Assembly (NCBI RefSeq): GCF_025352015.1
Contig: NZ_JANXUG010000027.1
Location: 1-55,528, forward strand
Direction: 5' to 3'
DNA length: 55,528 nt
Source: Flavobacterium sp.
GTDB taxonomy: Bacteria > Bacteroidota > Bacteroidia > Flavobacteriales > Flavobacteriaceae
The notes below the pieces were generated by a model. The model searched no databases. It saw only the letters and a program-made list of their open reading frames with translations, and was not told the origin of the DNA. This document shows positions 1 through 9,195 of the stretch, in pieces. The position numbers were made by a program, and so were the translations under genes. Every line of letters starts with the position of its first letter. The first letter of the stretch is position 1.

Positions 1-59
1 CTGAAATGTTGTTTTTCATGGATGAATTGTTTTATGAATGATAAAATAACCTTAATTTT

Positions 60-2201
60 CTACAAATTCTTCAGTTGATTATCTTTCTTATTATCACTAA
101 TCGTCCAAAAGAAACCTACGAAAAAAAATCTATCTGCTGTAGGTGTTACAGCTTTTCTATCATAAATTCCATTTGCATTCAATGTATTTGCATAGTTGTA
201 TCCAAAGATATTTTGTGTTCCTAAAACATTCGAAACAGAAAAATACAAAATCTTTTGCTGTGTTAACAAATAGGCCCAATTGAAACTCAAGTTGCTGTAG
301 GACTTTGTTTTTTCATTCATAAACACACTTTCGTTGGGATTATTATAGGGTCTTCCCGAACTAAATTGGTAAGTAAAACCTATTTGTGATTTCCAGTCCG
401 AAATCCAATATTTAGTTACAAATGACGCGCTGTGTGTTGCGACAAAATTGGGTGTTACCTCTGCTGGAAAGTTTTTATAATCCCTTTTGGTATCGATATA
501 AGAATAAGAAATCCAGTATTCTAGATTTTTTACACTGTTACCATCTCTCCAGAAAAGATCCAAACCTTTTGCATATCCATAACCATCATTTGAAAATTGA
601 GAATTAGTTCCAACGCTTTGGGTATCATATTTCACTAAATTGGTATACCCTTTGTAATACATCTCGGCTCGTAAGGTTCGGCTATTTTTTACATATTGAT
701 AATTCAAAATGTAATGCGATGCTTTTTCGGTTTTAAAATCGTTAGAATATTTTAGATATTCTTGTCTTGGCGCTTGTTCAAAATTTCCGTACGCAAAAGC
801 CAATTGACTGTCTTTTGAAATTTTGTATGCCAGCGAAGCTCGTGGAGAAAAGCTGTTTGTATTGAGATAAGTATTAGTTGAAGCTCTTACACCTAGTTTG
901 GTTGCAAACTTTTTTGAAAAGAAAATATCTGCTTCGGTATATACAGCTGCAATGGAAGTGTTATAACCCGTATTGAAAGTGTTGTTGTAATTTTCATCAA
1001 ATTTGGTACTAAAATAATCCGATCCAAAATTTAACTTCACTCTGTAGGACAATTTTTTGGTTAATTTGAATTTCAAATGAGCCGCATGTTCATTATTGTA
1101 TACAGTATTTGCATTAATACCAATTTTATTTTCACCATAACCATAACTCAACCCAGTAAATATTTGCCAATTGCTTCCAAAATTTCCTTTGTATGACGTA
1201 TTGAAATACAAATTATTGTTTTTTAAATTCACTCTCACTTTATTAGGCTGGTTAATATCTTCTTGATTTAAGTCAAATCTTGAGGCGTCAAAGGCTGCAT
1301 ACGATTTAAAAATTCCTTGAGCAAAATTGTATCGATACACAGTTTCTCCCGATAACGATTGAAAAGGTTTGTTCCAATCTACATCTTGCGGAATTGCGAA
1401 TTGGTACGGTGCTAAATCTATATAAGCTGTGTTGATACTAATGGAAGTTTTTTTTCGTTTTTGAGTGTTACTCAATCCTAAACCGACGGTCATAAAAGAA
1501 ATATCGGTTTTGTTCTGGGTTGCTTCATCGTTTGTATTCAATAGTAAAATACTCGATAATGCTTCGCCGTATTCTGCCGAATAACCGCCCGTAGAGAATG
1601 AAATTCCACTAAATAAAAACGGAGAAAAGCGTCCTCGTGTAGGTAAATTATTGGTTGTAGCACCATATGGTTGCGCTACTCGAATCCCATCAACAAAAGT
1701 TTGTGTTTCATCTGCCTCACCACCACGAACGTATAATCTTCCGTCTTCGCCTACATTTTGAGTTCCAGGAAGGGTTTGTAAAGCTGCAATTATATTTCCG
1801 GCAGACCCCGCCGTTGTGACTATGTCTAACGGTTTTAAAACCGAAACTCTGCTTTTTTCTCCAGCACTAAAACTTCCTGCAGTAATCACCACAGCATCTA
1901 ATGAATTAACACTTTCTTTAAGTTTAAACATTTTGTCTTTATAATTATCAATATTTATAACAATTTTCAAGGTATCAAAAGCTAAAAAACTTATTACCAA
2001 AATTTGATTTCCTGAAGCACTAGTTTGAAAACTAAAATTTCCTTTTTCATCAGTTGATGTACCGTCATAAGTACCGTCAATAAAAACATTGGCACCCGGA
2101 ATGGGTTTATTTTTTTCATCCATTACAGTTCCAGATATAATATGCTGTGCGTTGACCACGAAAATGACTACTAAAAATATAAAAGTGTAAAAAAATTTCA
2201 T
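60..2201 (-). CDS. TonB-dependent receptor with carboxypeptidase-regulatory-like N-terminal domain
   Basis: Outer-membrane, TonB-energised receptor of 713 residues; the substrate cannot be told from sequence. Residues 1-18 form a signal peptide ending NAQ. Residues about 20-100 match the CarboxypepD_reg-like domain (ISGTVMDEKNKPIPGANVFI) that precedes many Bacteroidota receptors. Residues about 115-215 are the plug, with the typical GRLYVRGGEADETQTFVDG stretch. The rest is Tyr/Phe/Asn-rich alternating sequence expected of a 22-strand barrel, ending in an aromatic-containing segment. The protein is shorter than most SusC-type receptors, and no SusD partner is adjacent, so a glycan-uptake SusCD pair is unlikely. 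It stands alone; the neighbour on the other side is divergent. A candidate promoter lies just upstream. Confidence 0.9.
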   Translation of the reverse strand: MKFFYTFIFLVVIFVVNAQHIISGTVMDEKNKPIPGANVFIDGTYDGTSTDEKGNFSFQTSASGNQILVISFLAFDTLKIVINIDNYKDKMFKLKESVNSLDAVVITAGSFSAGEKSRVSVLKPLDIVTTAGSAGNIIAALQTLPGTQNVGEDGRLYVRGGEADETQTFVDGIRVAQPYGATTNNLPTRGRFSPFLFSGISFSTGGYSAEYGEALSSILLLNTNDEATQNKTDISFMTVGLGLSNTQKRKKTSISINTAYIDLAPYQFAIPQDVDWNKPFQSLSGETVYRYNFAQGIFKSYAAFDASRFDLNQEDINQPNKVRVNLKNNNLYFNTSYKGNFGSNWQIFTGLSYGYGENKIGINANTVYNNEHAAHLKFKLTKKLSYRVKLNFGSDYFSTKFDENYNNTFNTGYNTSIAAVYTEADIFFSKKFATKLGVRASTNTYLNTNSFSPRASLAYKISKDSQLAFAYGNFEQAPRQEYLKYSNDFKTEKASHYILNYQYVKNSRTLRAEMYYKGYTNLVKYDTQSVGTNSQFSNDGYGYAKGLDLFWRDGNSVKNLEYWISYSYIDTKRDYKNFPAEVTPNFVATHSASFVTKYWISDWKSQIGFTYQFSSGRPYNNPNESVFMNEKTKSYSNLSFNWAYLLTQQKILYFSVSNVLGTQNIFGYNYANTLNANGIYDRKAVTPTADRFFFVGFFWTISDNKKDNQLKNL

Positions 2202-2221
2202 CTGTTTTATTTTTGATGAGT

Positions 2222-2229
2222 CAAAGTTG
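2222..2229 (-). promoter_or_regulatory. candidate -7 promoter element for the TonB-dependent receptor
   Basis: On the minus strand the sequence reads CAACTTTG, one mismatch from the Bacteroidota -7 consensus TAnnTTTG. A TTG lies 20 bases upstream of it, which is a normal -33/-7 spacing. The start codon is about 20 bases downstream. Weak because the T of TA is missing. Confidence 0.35.
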
Positions 2230-2297
2230 CATCAAGGACTAAAACTATACAATTTAAGTTTACCGAATTGTTATTTTTTGTGGATGAAATGTAAAAA

Positions 2298-2321
2298 AAC
2301 CCGTTCGGTTGGGAACAGGTT
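2298..2321. terminator. bidirectional terminator-like hairpin
   Basis: AACC-c-GTTC, a six-base loop, then GAAC-a-GGTT, flanked by a run of A on the left and seven T on the right, so it could end transcripts from either side. No annotated gene ends here. It may stop antisense or minus-strand read-through before the receptor gene, or end an unrecognised small RNA. Confidence 0.5.
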
Positions 2322-2650
2322 TTTTTCAGTTTGAATTATTAATTATCTGACAGGATATTTATCTTTAAAGAATGCCTAAAGTCGCAAGCTGTTCTTTGGA
2401 TTTTATAGTAATATATTTCGAAATTAATTGTTTACAAATCCTAAATCTAACTTTATCGTTGAACTACCGCAATACTCGACAGAGTAACAATTATTAGTTT
2501 TTTGGTGCAGTACATCGATTCTTTTTTATGTAATTCAAAGTCATAAAGTTGCTAATTATCTTTTAGATTTAATAAATATTTAAAGCAATTTGATAGTTAT
2601 GGCGCGTTAAAATGATTAGCATTGCACCATATTAAACCCAAAACTACCTA

Positions 2651-3040
2651 ATGAAAATTATTAAATCACTGTTTGCTTTTGCAACATACTTTTCAGAAAA
2701 ATCCCTTCCCGCACCTTCATTATATGAAAAATGGACGGACATAAAAGCTTATCAAGAAATTATCGCAAAAACTTTTCAAAATAAAGAAGTAAACCTCAAG
2801 TTGATAAAATCAAATTCTAAAATTTTAGTAGAACATTCCGATTGTTTGTCCGTAGAAAGTATGCCACAGGAGTTTAGAAATCCTAAATTGATTAAAACTT
2901 TGTTGATTTTGAAAAAAAACACCAAAGTAGTGCATGAATTAGTTGAAAAAAAAGCTTCGGATAGCGAAATAAAAATGGCATCTGATGTTTTAATCGACAC
3001 TTTTTATAAAATTACTGAACTTTGCAGTATCGTTGAATAA
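2651..3040 (+). CDS. hypothetical protein, 129 residues
   Basis: I do not recognise this protein. It has no signal peptide or membrane segment. It is Lys/Glu/Leu/Ile-rich and predicted mostly helical, with an N-terminal motif MKIIKSLFAF followed by a mixed region and two long amphipathic helices from about residue 75 to the end. The ORF is open from an ATG, and codon use matches the neighbours (AT-rich third positions), supporting a real gene. It is followed 88 bp later by the LpxR-like gene on the same strand, but nothing links their functions. Confidence 0.6.
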   Translation: MKIIKSLFAFATYFSEKSLPAPSLYEKWTDIKAYQEIIAKTFQNKEVNLKLIKSNSKILVEHSDCLSVESMPQEFRNPKLIKTLLILKKNTKVVHELVEKKASDSEIKMASDVLIDTFYKITELCSIVE

Positions 3041-3128
3041 GAACTTTCAAAACCTACTATTTTGTATATTATTTTGAAGACAAAATTCTGTTTTAAACTT
3101 TCTATTTGAAAATTTCGTACATGCTGCT

Positions 3129-4091
3129 ATGAAAACATTCAACATCTTTTTGCCATTTTTATTTTTTATTCCTGCCATTGTAATGGCGCAAAAAATTGAT
3201 AATATGGCATCTTTCCGAGATATAAAAAGTACACATTATTTCAGGTTTCATTATGATAATGATTATTTTACAGGAACAGATAAAGAATATACACAAGGCT
3301 ATAATTTTGAATTGGTTTCCCCACAATTTGCCAAAAATCCTGTTAACCATCTTTTTATCGCCTCAAAAAATAGCGAATTCAAATACGGGCTTTCCTTGGA
3401 ACATATTGGTTTTACAGCTAATAATATAGCGAGTGACCAAATTCAGTTTGACGACCGCCCATTTGCGGCTGCTATAATGCTGAAAAGTTTTTTTATTGCC
3501 ACAGATACGATTCACAAATCCAGAATCGTTTCATCTTTAAACCTAGGAATTATTGGTCCTGGTGCGTTTGGAGGCGATATGCAAACTGCTATTCATAGAG
3601 CAACCGGGAATACTATTCCGCTGGGTTGGTACAATCAAATAAAAAATGATGCTGTTATTAATTATGAAATCAGTTATGAAAAACAATTGATTCGATTTAA
3701 TAATTTCTTTTCAATACAAGGAAATGCTGAAGTGAAAATAGGGACTCTCTTTACTAATGCTTCTACTGGATTTAATGCTACTCTGGGAATCATTAATTCG
3801 CCGTTCACGAGTACAAAAAATAAAAATAAACTTCAATTATATTGCTATTCACAGCCTTTACTAAATATCATTGGTTATGATGCAACGCTTCAAGGAGGAT
3901 TATTTAACCGCAAAAGTATTTATACCATAAATAATAGCGCTATAGAACGATTTACTCTTCAGGATAATTTTGGAATCGTGTTCCAATATCGCGGTCTTTT
4001 TCTCGAATATTCAAGAACATTCCTTACACGAGAATTTAGTTATGGTAGTTCTGCTAAATGGGGTGGAATTCGAATTGGTTTTATATTATAA
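3129..4091 (+). CDS. lipid A deacylase LpxR family protein
   Basis: Outer-membrane protein of 320 residues in the LpxR (DUF2219) family, whose characterised members remove the 3'-acyloxyacyl chain from lipid A at the cell surface. A signal peptide (residues 1-20, ending VMAQ) is followed by the family signature HYDNDYFTGTDKEYTQG near residue 41. A central block (IGPGAFGGDMQTAIHRATGN, then P-LGWYNQ) carries the expected conserved His. The remainder alternates as a 12-strand barrel, ending in the phase-matched C-terminal strand RIGFIL. Single gene. Activity on this organism's lipid A is inferred from the family only. Confidence 0.85.
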   Translation: MKTFNIFLPFLFFIPAIVMAQKIDNMASFRDIKSTHYFRFHYDNDYFTGTDKEYTQGYNFELVSPQFAKNPVNHLFIASKNSEFKYGLSLEHIGFTANNIASDQIQFDDRPFAAAIMLKSFFIATDTIHKSRIVSSLNLGIIGPGAFGGDMQTAIHRATGNTIPLGWYNQIKNDAVINYEISYEKQLIRFNNFFSIQGNAEVKIGTLFTNASTGFNATLGIINSPFTSTKNKNKLQLYCYSQPLLNIIGYDATLQGGLFNRKSIYTINNSAIERFTLQDNFGIVFQYRGLFLEYSRTFLTREFSYGSSAKWGGIRIGFIL

Positions 4092-4182
4092 ATTCATTAA
4101 ATTATTTTCAACAATTACCATTTGACAATATTTAATTCACAATTTAAAATTACCTTTGGTGGCTTACCGAAAAATTTTAATA

Positions 4183-4719
4183 ATGATTTACAAATTTAGA
4201 GCAATTCTTGATGCCGAAGAGGATGTTTTTAGAGATATAGCCATTCAAGAAGAAGCTACTTTAGAAGATTTTCACAACGCTATTGTGAATGCTTTTGGTT
4301 TTGACGGATTGGAAGTAGCCTCTTTTTATACTTGCGATGACACCTGGAATCAAGAAGATGAAATACCAATGTTTGACACGGGTGATATTGTTGGGGAACA
4401 AAAAACAATGAGCGATTATACTTTAAATCAATTGCTTGGCGAAGGTCAAACCAAGATAATTTATGTATATGATTTCATTAATATGTGGACTTTTTTAATA
4501 GAACTTGCCTCAATAGAAGAAGCTGAAACCGGAGCAACTTATCCTAATTTATTATTTTCTCACGGCGAATTACCTGCTATTGCTCCTGAAAAAGAATTTG
4601 AAACCGAAGGAGAAGATTTCTATTCAGAGTTTGTGGATGATTTAGATGAGGACGATTTAGATTCTTTCGGTGGTGAAGATAGTTTTGAAGACTACGGATT
4701 TGAAGAAAATTGGAATTAA
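4183..4719 (+). CDS. plasmid pRiA4b ORF-3-like (IS1096 passenger TnpR-named) family protein
   Basis: Cytoplasmic protein of 178 residues in the PRiA4_ORF3 family, function unknown. I chose the ATG at 4183 (MIYKFRAILD) because the family begins with this beta strand; a longer TTG-initiated frame from 4156 adds nine residues with no family support. The conserved core IYKFRAIL...FRDIAIQEEATLEDFHNAIVNAFGFD...HLASFY-like covers residues 1-120. The last 40 residues are extremely acidic (runs of D/E with Gly/Phe). Despite the usual database name, nothing here is a transposon: no inverted repeats or transposase are nearby. Confidence 0.8.
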   Translation: MIYKFRAILDAEEDVFRDIAIQEEATLEDFHNAIVNAFGFDGLEVASFYTCDDTWNQEDEIPMFDTGDIVGEQKTMSDYTLNQLLGEGQTKIIYVYDFINMWTFLIELASIEEAETGATYPNLLFSHGELPAIAPEKEFETEGEDFYSEFVDDLDEDDLDSFGGEDSFEDYGFEENWN

Positions 4720-4730
4720 AAAAAGAAAAC

Positions 4731-4756
4731 AGAGAATAGACGAAGAGAGAATAGAC
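4731..4756 (+). repeat. short direct repeat in a purine-rich spacer
   Basis: AGAGAATAGAC occurs twice with a 15-base period (4731-4741 and 4746-4756) between the stop codon of one gene and the start of the next. A similar GA-rich spacer lies at about 48357-48410. Confidence 0.6.
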
Positions 4757-4810
4757 AAGTAAAATCGATCATCCTTTTATCTCTCGATTTATTATCATAA
4801 AATCAAAATA

Positions 4811-5869
4811 ATGATAAACCTATTTAATGCTCATATTGAGAGCTTATCAATACACCGAATTGGAAACAAAAGTCGCAATGAAAGTATTTTTATTTCTGAT
4901 CAAGGGTATAGATTGAATGACGAAATTGTACCGTTATTAAAGGAATATTTTTTCAAATCATTTCGCGAAAAAGAGGAAAACTATTTTCAGTTTGCCCATG
5001 AAGTCGATATAGAATACAACGAAATGTTCAATTTTGCAACAGAAATTTTTGCAAACCCAAACGAAATTCACAACGTTTCAAAGAAAATTACCAACCATCT
5101 TTTTGAGCAATCCAATCACCCACACATCAAAAACGGTGAAGTCTATATTGCCTATTTGACAAACCTTAACATTGATAATAATGTGGTAGATGGCATTGGT
5201 ATTTTTAAAAGTGAAATCATGTCCAATTTTATGCAGTTTGAAGATAAAGGAACAACACTCAAAATGATTTTGCAACAAGGAATAAATCTTAACAAGTTAG
5301 ATAAAGGTTGTCTAATTTTTAATTACAAAAAAGAAGAGGGATACAAAATCCTTTCGGTAGACAGCAATAGATATGACACGCGCTATTGGTTAGAGCATTT
5401 CCTATCGGTTGATGCTTTTCAAGATGAAAATTTTATTACCAAAAAATATTTAAAATTCTGTCAAGGATTTGCCAAAGATGTTGTTTTTCCTGCCGAAGAC
5501 AAGAAAGAAGAGGTAATGTTTATGAATCGTTCGGTGAATTATTTTGCAAAAAACGATCAATTTGAAGAAAGTAATTTCTTGAATGAAGTACTTGGTAATC
5601 CTGACTTGATTCCGGAATTCAAAAACTATAAAGTAGACAAAGGCGAAAAATATAGTATTGAAGATGTTACAACGTTCCCTATTGCCAACGCAGCTGTTTC
5701 TGAAGCGCGACGATTTATAAAAAATGTGATTAATTTAGATACCAATATTCAAATAAAATTAGATTTTATCAATCCCGAAAGTGCCGAAAAATATGTAGAA
5801 AAAGGCTGGGACGAAGAAAAACAAATGTACTACTACTTGGTTTATTTCAACAAAGAACAAAAGAGTTAA
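4811..5869 (+). CDS. nucleoid-associated protein, NdpA/YejK family
   Basis: 352-residue protein matching the 37-kDa nucleoid-associated family (NA37/YejK). The N-terminus INLFNAHIESLSIHRIGNK and the central IKNGEVYIAYLTNLNID...VDGIGIFKSE block are characteristic. It probably binds DNA in the cytoplasm; the precise role is unknown even in E. coli. The start is the ATG at 4811 and no alternative is needed. It is preceded by a purine-rich spacer with an 11-bp direct repeat and followed by a strong hairpin terminator, so it is likely a monocistronic gene. Confidence 0.85.
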   Translation: MINLFNAHIESLSIHRIGNKSRNESIFISDQGYRLNDEIVPLLKEYFFKSFREKEENYFQFAHEVDIEYNEMFNFATEIFANPNEIHNVSKKITNHLFEQSNHPHIKNGEVYIAYLTNLNIDNNVVDGIGIFKSEIMSNFMQFEDKGTTLKMILQQGINLNKLDKGCLIFNYKKEEGYKILSVDSNRYDTRYWLEHFLSVDAFQDENFITKKYLKFCQGFAKDVVFPAEDKKEEVMFMNRSVNYFAKNDQFEESNFLNEVLGNPDLIPEFKNYKVDKGEKYSIEDVTTFPIANAAVSEARRFIKNVINLDTNIQIKLDFINPESAEKYVEKGWDEEKQMYYYLVYFNKEQKS

Positions 5870-5889
5870 TTATGTTATTGTTTTTGCCA

Positions 5890-5937
5890 AAAACTATCTA
5901 ATTCCGAGGATTAAACCAAGTGGAATTAGATAGTTTT
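5890..5937 (+). terminator. rho-independent terminator after the nucleoid-associated protein gene
   Basis: Perfect 16-bp stem (AAAACTATCTAATTCC at 5890-5905 with its reverse complement at 5922-5937), a 16-base loop, then a run of T. It lies 20 bp after the stop codon. Confidence 0.9.
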
Positions 5938-6012
5938 TTTTATAAATAAAATCATAAATTATATAAATAAAAATTGTCAAAAGCCATTATATTTGTTTCA
6001 TTGGAACTTGCT

Positions 6013-7851
6013 ATGAAATTTAAGTACACATACTTCCTCTTATTTTTATTCTTTGCTATACAACTATGTCAAGCGCAAATCAAAAATAGCGGTAATGACT
6101 CTGTCAAAGTATATAAAAAAATTGAAGATTATTCGAATAAACGTAAGTACAAAAAATTTATTTATAAACTTTTATTCAGATCTCAAATTCGTGAAACCCC
6201 AACGCAAATCAATAGAAGAAAAGAATATATTATAAAGAAATCTTTTGACAGAAATGAAGGTAAAATCGTCAGAGAAATTAGAGTAGAAACATTAGATCCC
6301 TTTGGCTTTTCAGTAGATAATTATAAAGACACCCCCGACAAAGGATTTGAAAAATTTGGAAATAGACTCCACCTAAAAACCAAAAATTGGACGATTAGAA
6401 ATTTACTTTTGTTTAAAAAAAATGAGCCTTTAGATTCTTTAGTTGTCAAAGAATCAGAACGTTTAATTAGAAAACAACGCTACGTTAGAAGCGTTATTAT
6501 TAAACCTGTCGAAATTTTGGGTTCCAAAGATTCAATCGATGTTTCCGTGCGAGTTTTAGATTCTTGGAGTATAATTCCAACAGGAGCAGTTTCAAGTTCC
6601 AAAGGAAATTTTGATTTAACAGAAAGAAACTTTTTTGGGTTAGGTCACGAAATTGAAAATAATTTTACCAAAAAATTTGATGACGAAAGAAGAGCTTACG
6701 AAGTTCATTACACGATAAATAATATCAAAGACACCTATATAAGCACCACTTTTTCGTACCAAAATGATTTGAATAATAATGTTACCCGAAGTGCAAAAAT
6801 AGAAAGACCTTTTTTCTCGCCACTGACAAGAATGGCTGGTGGAGCTTATTTTGAGAACAGATTTTATGTCGATTCCTTACCTAATGCTACAGGTATTTTT
6901 GCCATTCAGAATTTCAAATTACAAAAACAACAATATTGGTTTGGCTATTCTTTTAAAATTTTTAGAGGAAGAAGTGTAGACTTTAGAACTACGAATTTAA
7001 TTACTTCAATAGGCTATAAAAATGTAGTTTACTTCGAAAACCCTACTCCCGCTTATGATTTAACAGGGTTTTTTGCATCAGAAAAAATATATCTAGCAAC
7101 CATAGGAATCAATACTAGAAAATTTGCTGAAGATAAATATTTATTCAATTTTGGGATTATTGAAGACGTACCTTATGGTCAAGTATACTCTTTAACTGGT
7201 GGTTTTCAGGATAAAAACAATGTTAAAAGACCCTATTTTGGTGGACGTGTTGCTTATGGTAATTTTTTTCCTTTTGGGTATTTGGGAACCAATTTAGAAT
7301 TGGGAAGTTTTTTTGAAAGTGGCACTTCGCAAGAAACAACATTAAGGGTCGAAGCCAACTATTTTACCAATTTACTATCAATCGGTACCTGGACAGTAAG
7401 ACAATTTATAAAACCAACCTTGATTATAGGAAATAATAGAGCTCCAATCATAAAAGATAGGGTCACATTATCTGAACAAAGTGAAATTTCAGGATTTGGA
7501 AACCCTTTGCTTAACGGCACCAAAAAACTTTTAATAGCCTTTCAAACACAAACTTATTTATCAGGAAACTGGCACGGATTCCATTTTAGTCCCTTTGTAA
7601 ACGCAACTTTTGGTTTGCTTGGTCGAGAAAATGATAAACTTTTTAACGATAAACTATATTCTGTTTTTAGTTTGGGCGTGTTGTTAAATAATGATTATTT
7701 AGTATTTAATAGCTTTCAAATTTCGTTTTCTTATTATCCTTCTATTCCGCTGCAAGGCACCAATGTTTTTAAAACTAACTCTTTTAAAAACAGCGATTTG
7801 TCCCTGCCCGATTTTCAAATTGGCGAACCTAGCATTGTGACTTATAAATAA
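6013..7851 (+). CDS. Omp85/BamA-like outer membrane protein (surface antigen D15 type)
   Basis: 612-residue outer-membrane protein. The ATG at 6013 gives a clean signal peptide (MKFKYTYFLLFLFFAIQLCQAQ); the upstream TTG at 5974 would extend it unnaturally. After about 60 variable residues comes a POTRA-like region (IVREIRVETLDPFG..., then a segment with NWTIRNLLLFKKNEPLDSL, then SVRVLDSWSI) to about residue 190. The remainder is a C-terminal beta-barrel with NxxGLGxE-like strands (LTERNFFGLGHEIENNF). Family members insert or translocate proteins or lipids across the outer membrane. Only about one or two POTRAs fit, so it is not BamA itself. No operon partners. Confidence 0.75.
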   Translation: MKFKYTYFLLFLFFAIQLCQAQIKNSGNDSVKVYKKIEDYSNKRKYKKFIYKLLFRSQIRETPTQINRRKEYIIKKSFDRNEGKIVREIRVETLDPFGFSVDNYKDTPDKGFEKFGNRLHLKTKNWTIRNLLLFKKNEPLDSLVVKESERLIRKQRYVRSVIIKPVEILGSKDSIDVSVRVLDSWSIIPTGAVSSSKGNFDLTERNFFGLGHEIENNFTKKFDDERRAYEVHYTINNIKDTYISTTFSYQNDLNNNVTRSAKIERPFFSPLTRMAGGAYFENRFYVDSLPNATGIFAIQNFKLQKQQYWFGYSFKIFRGRSVDFRTTNLITSIGYKNVVYFENPTPAYDLTGFFASEKIYLATIGINTRKFAEDKYLFNFGIIEDVPYGQVYSLTGGFQDKNNVKRPYFGGRVAYGNFFPFGYLGTNLELGSFFESGTSQETTLRVEANYFTNLLSIGTWTVRQFIKPTLIIGNNRAPIIKDRVTLSEQSEISGFGNPLLNGTKKLLIAFQTQTYLSGNWHGFHFSPFVNATFGLLGRENDKLFNDKLYSVFSLGVLLNNDYLVFNSFQISFSYYPSIPLQGTNVFKTNSFKNSDLSLPDFQIGEPSIVTYK

Positions 7852-7983
7852 TTTAATCGCATCAGTTTTAATTTATTTGTAAGTATTTATGATGTGTATT
7901 TTTAATAAATTGTATTTTATCGATTTTTTTTGGATTTAATCCTTCATAATTAGTACGTTTAATACATCCTTAAACCTAATGGT

Positions 7984-8247
7984 ATGAAATTAAACTACCT
8001 AACTCAAGCAACGGTTAAAAAAAACTATTTTTGTTGGTTATTAGGACATCGTTTTTTGGAAACCAAAAAAGTGAATGCTCACTTTAGTGAATTTGAATGT
8101 AAAACTTGCAAAATACAAGTAACAAACGATACCCGAAATAATAAGATAGCCTTGACCAAAGAATTAAAAGACATTAACGAAACGCTGTTTTACATTAATT
8201 TAAAAAAGCAATTTGTCTCTAAATTTTATTTTAGAAGAAAAGAATAG
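7984..8247 (+). CDS. hypothetical protein with zinc-knuckle-like Cys pair, 87 residues
   Basis: Unrecognised small basic protein. It has Trp/His at GHRFLE and a CxxC pair in FECKTCKIQV (residues about 39-42). With the upstream Cys/His this could make a small zinc ribbon, though only one CxxC is clear. There is no signal peptide or membrane helix. The ATG at 7984 is well placed. It lies 50 bp upstream of the ABC transporter ATPase gene on the same strand and may share its transcript. Function not assignable. Confidence 0.55.
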   Translation: MKLNYLTQATVKKNYFCWLLGHRFLETKKVNAHFSEFECKTCKIQVTNDTRNNKIALTKELKDINETLFYINLKKQFVSKFYFRRKE

Positions 8248-8297
8248 TAACAAAATAAAGTTTCTATCGTCCTACAAGAAACTTAAAAACCAAACCT

Positions 8298-9194
8298 TTG
8301 GAATCGTCTATTCTTTCTATCAAAAATCTTCACAAACGTTATGGCAAAGTTCATGCTGTAAACAATGTTTCCCTCGAAATAAAAAAAGGTAATGTATATG
8401 GAATTCTTGGTCCAAATGGGTCTGGAAAATCTACCACACTAGGAATAGTTTTAAATGTTGTTAATAAAACTTCGGGCGATTATAGTTGGTTTGGCGGAAC
8501 AATGCAAACCCATGAAGCACTCAAAAAAGTGGGAGCCATTATTGAGCGTCCTAATTTTTATCCGTACATGTCGGCAAAAGAAAACTTGGAGTTGGTTTGC
8601 AAAATCAAAAATATTAATTTTTCTAAAGTAAATGAAAAGCTAGAAATTGTTGGACTTATCAGCAGAAAAGATAGCAAGTTTAAAACCTTTTCGTTAGGAA
8701 TGAAACAACGATTAGCCATTGCTTCGGCGCTTTTAAATGATCCCGAAATTTTAATTCTAGACGAACCAACAAATGGTTTAGACCCACAAGGCATTCATCA
8801 AATTCGTGATATTATCAGGTTAATCGCTTCGCAAGGAACAACTATACTTTTGGCTTCGCATTTATTAGACGAAGTAGAAAAAGTGTGCAGTCATGTTTTG
8901 GTTTTACGCTTTGGCGAAATCTTGTATTCTGGGACAGTTGACGGAATGAGCACGCAAACAGGTTATTTTGAATTACAAGCTGAAAATAATGCGCAACTCA
9001 TCCATATTATTAAAAATCATCCTCAAGTCGAAAATATTTCTGAACTAGAAGGAAAAGTAATTGTTCATTTTAAAAGTCAGTTCAGTGCTTCTTCCTTAAA
9101 CCGTTATTTAGTTGAAAAAGAAATTTATCTCAATCATTTGGTATTTAAAAAAATGAGTTTAGAAGAACAATTTCTTGAATTAACAAAAAACTAG
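8298..9194 (+). CDS. ABC transporter ATP-binding protein (ABC-2 type), TTG start
   Basis: ATPase subunit of 298 residues. Walker A is GPNGSGKST (near residue 38), the signature region is SLGMKQRL, Walker B is ILILDEPTNGLDPQG, and the switch His is in LLASH. After the nucleotide-binding domain (about 1-225) an extra C-terminal domain of about 70 residues follows, as in many ABC-2 export ATPases. The start must be at or very near TTG 8298: no in-frame ATG exists between it and Walker A, and upstream codons do not extend homology. The permease gene begins one base after the stop, so the two form an operon and one transporter. Substrate unknown; lantibiotic-immunity-like or Cu-processing-type exporters are alternatives. 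Confidence 0.88.
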   Translation: MESSILSIKNLHKRYGKVHAVNNVSLEIKKGNVYGILGPNGSGKSTTLGIVLNVVNKTSGDYSWFGGTMQTHEALKKVGAIIERPNFYPYMSAKENLELVCKIKNINFSKVNEKLEIVGLISRKDSKFKTFSLGMKQRLAIASALLNDPEILILDEPTNGLDPQGIHQIRDIIRLIASQGTTILLASHLLDEVEKVCSHVLVLRFGEILYSGTVDGMSTQTGYFELQAENNAQLIHIIKNHPQVENISELEGKVIVHFKSQFSASSLNRYLVEKEIYLNHLVFKKMSLEEQFLELTKN

Positions 9195-9195
9195 T

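Larger units (their letters stand above)
2202..2650. other. 449-bp divergent intergenic region
   Basis: No supported gene between the TonB-dependent receptor (minus) and the small plus-strand gene at 2651. It holds the receptor promoter candidate and a bidirectional terminator-like hairpin at 2298-2321. About 320 bp of AT-rich sequence follows in which I see no ORF, tRNA or clear repeat. Confidence 0.6.

Noticed and set aside
60..2201. SusC-type glycan receptor
   Set aside because: The protein is short for SusC and no SusD gene or glycoside hydrolase is adjacent.
4183..4719. Transposon passenger, from the family name IS1096 TnpR
   Set aside because: The name is historical; there is no transposase, inverted repeat or target duplication around the gene.
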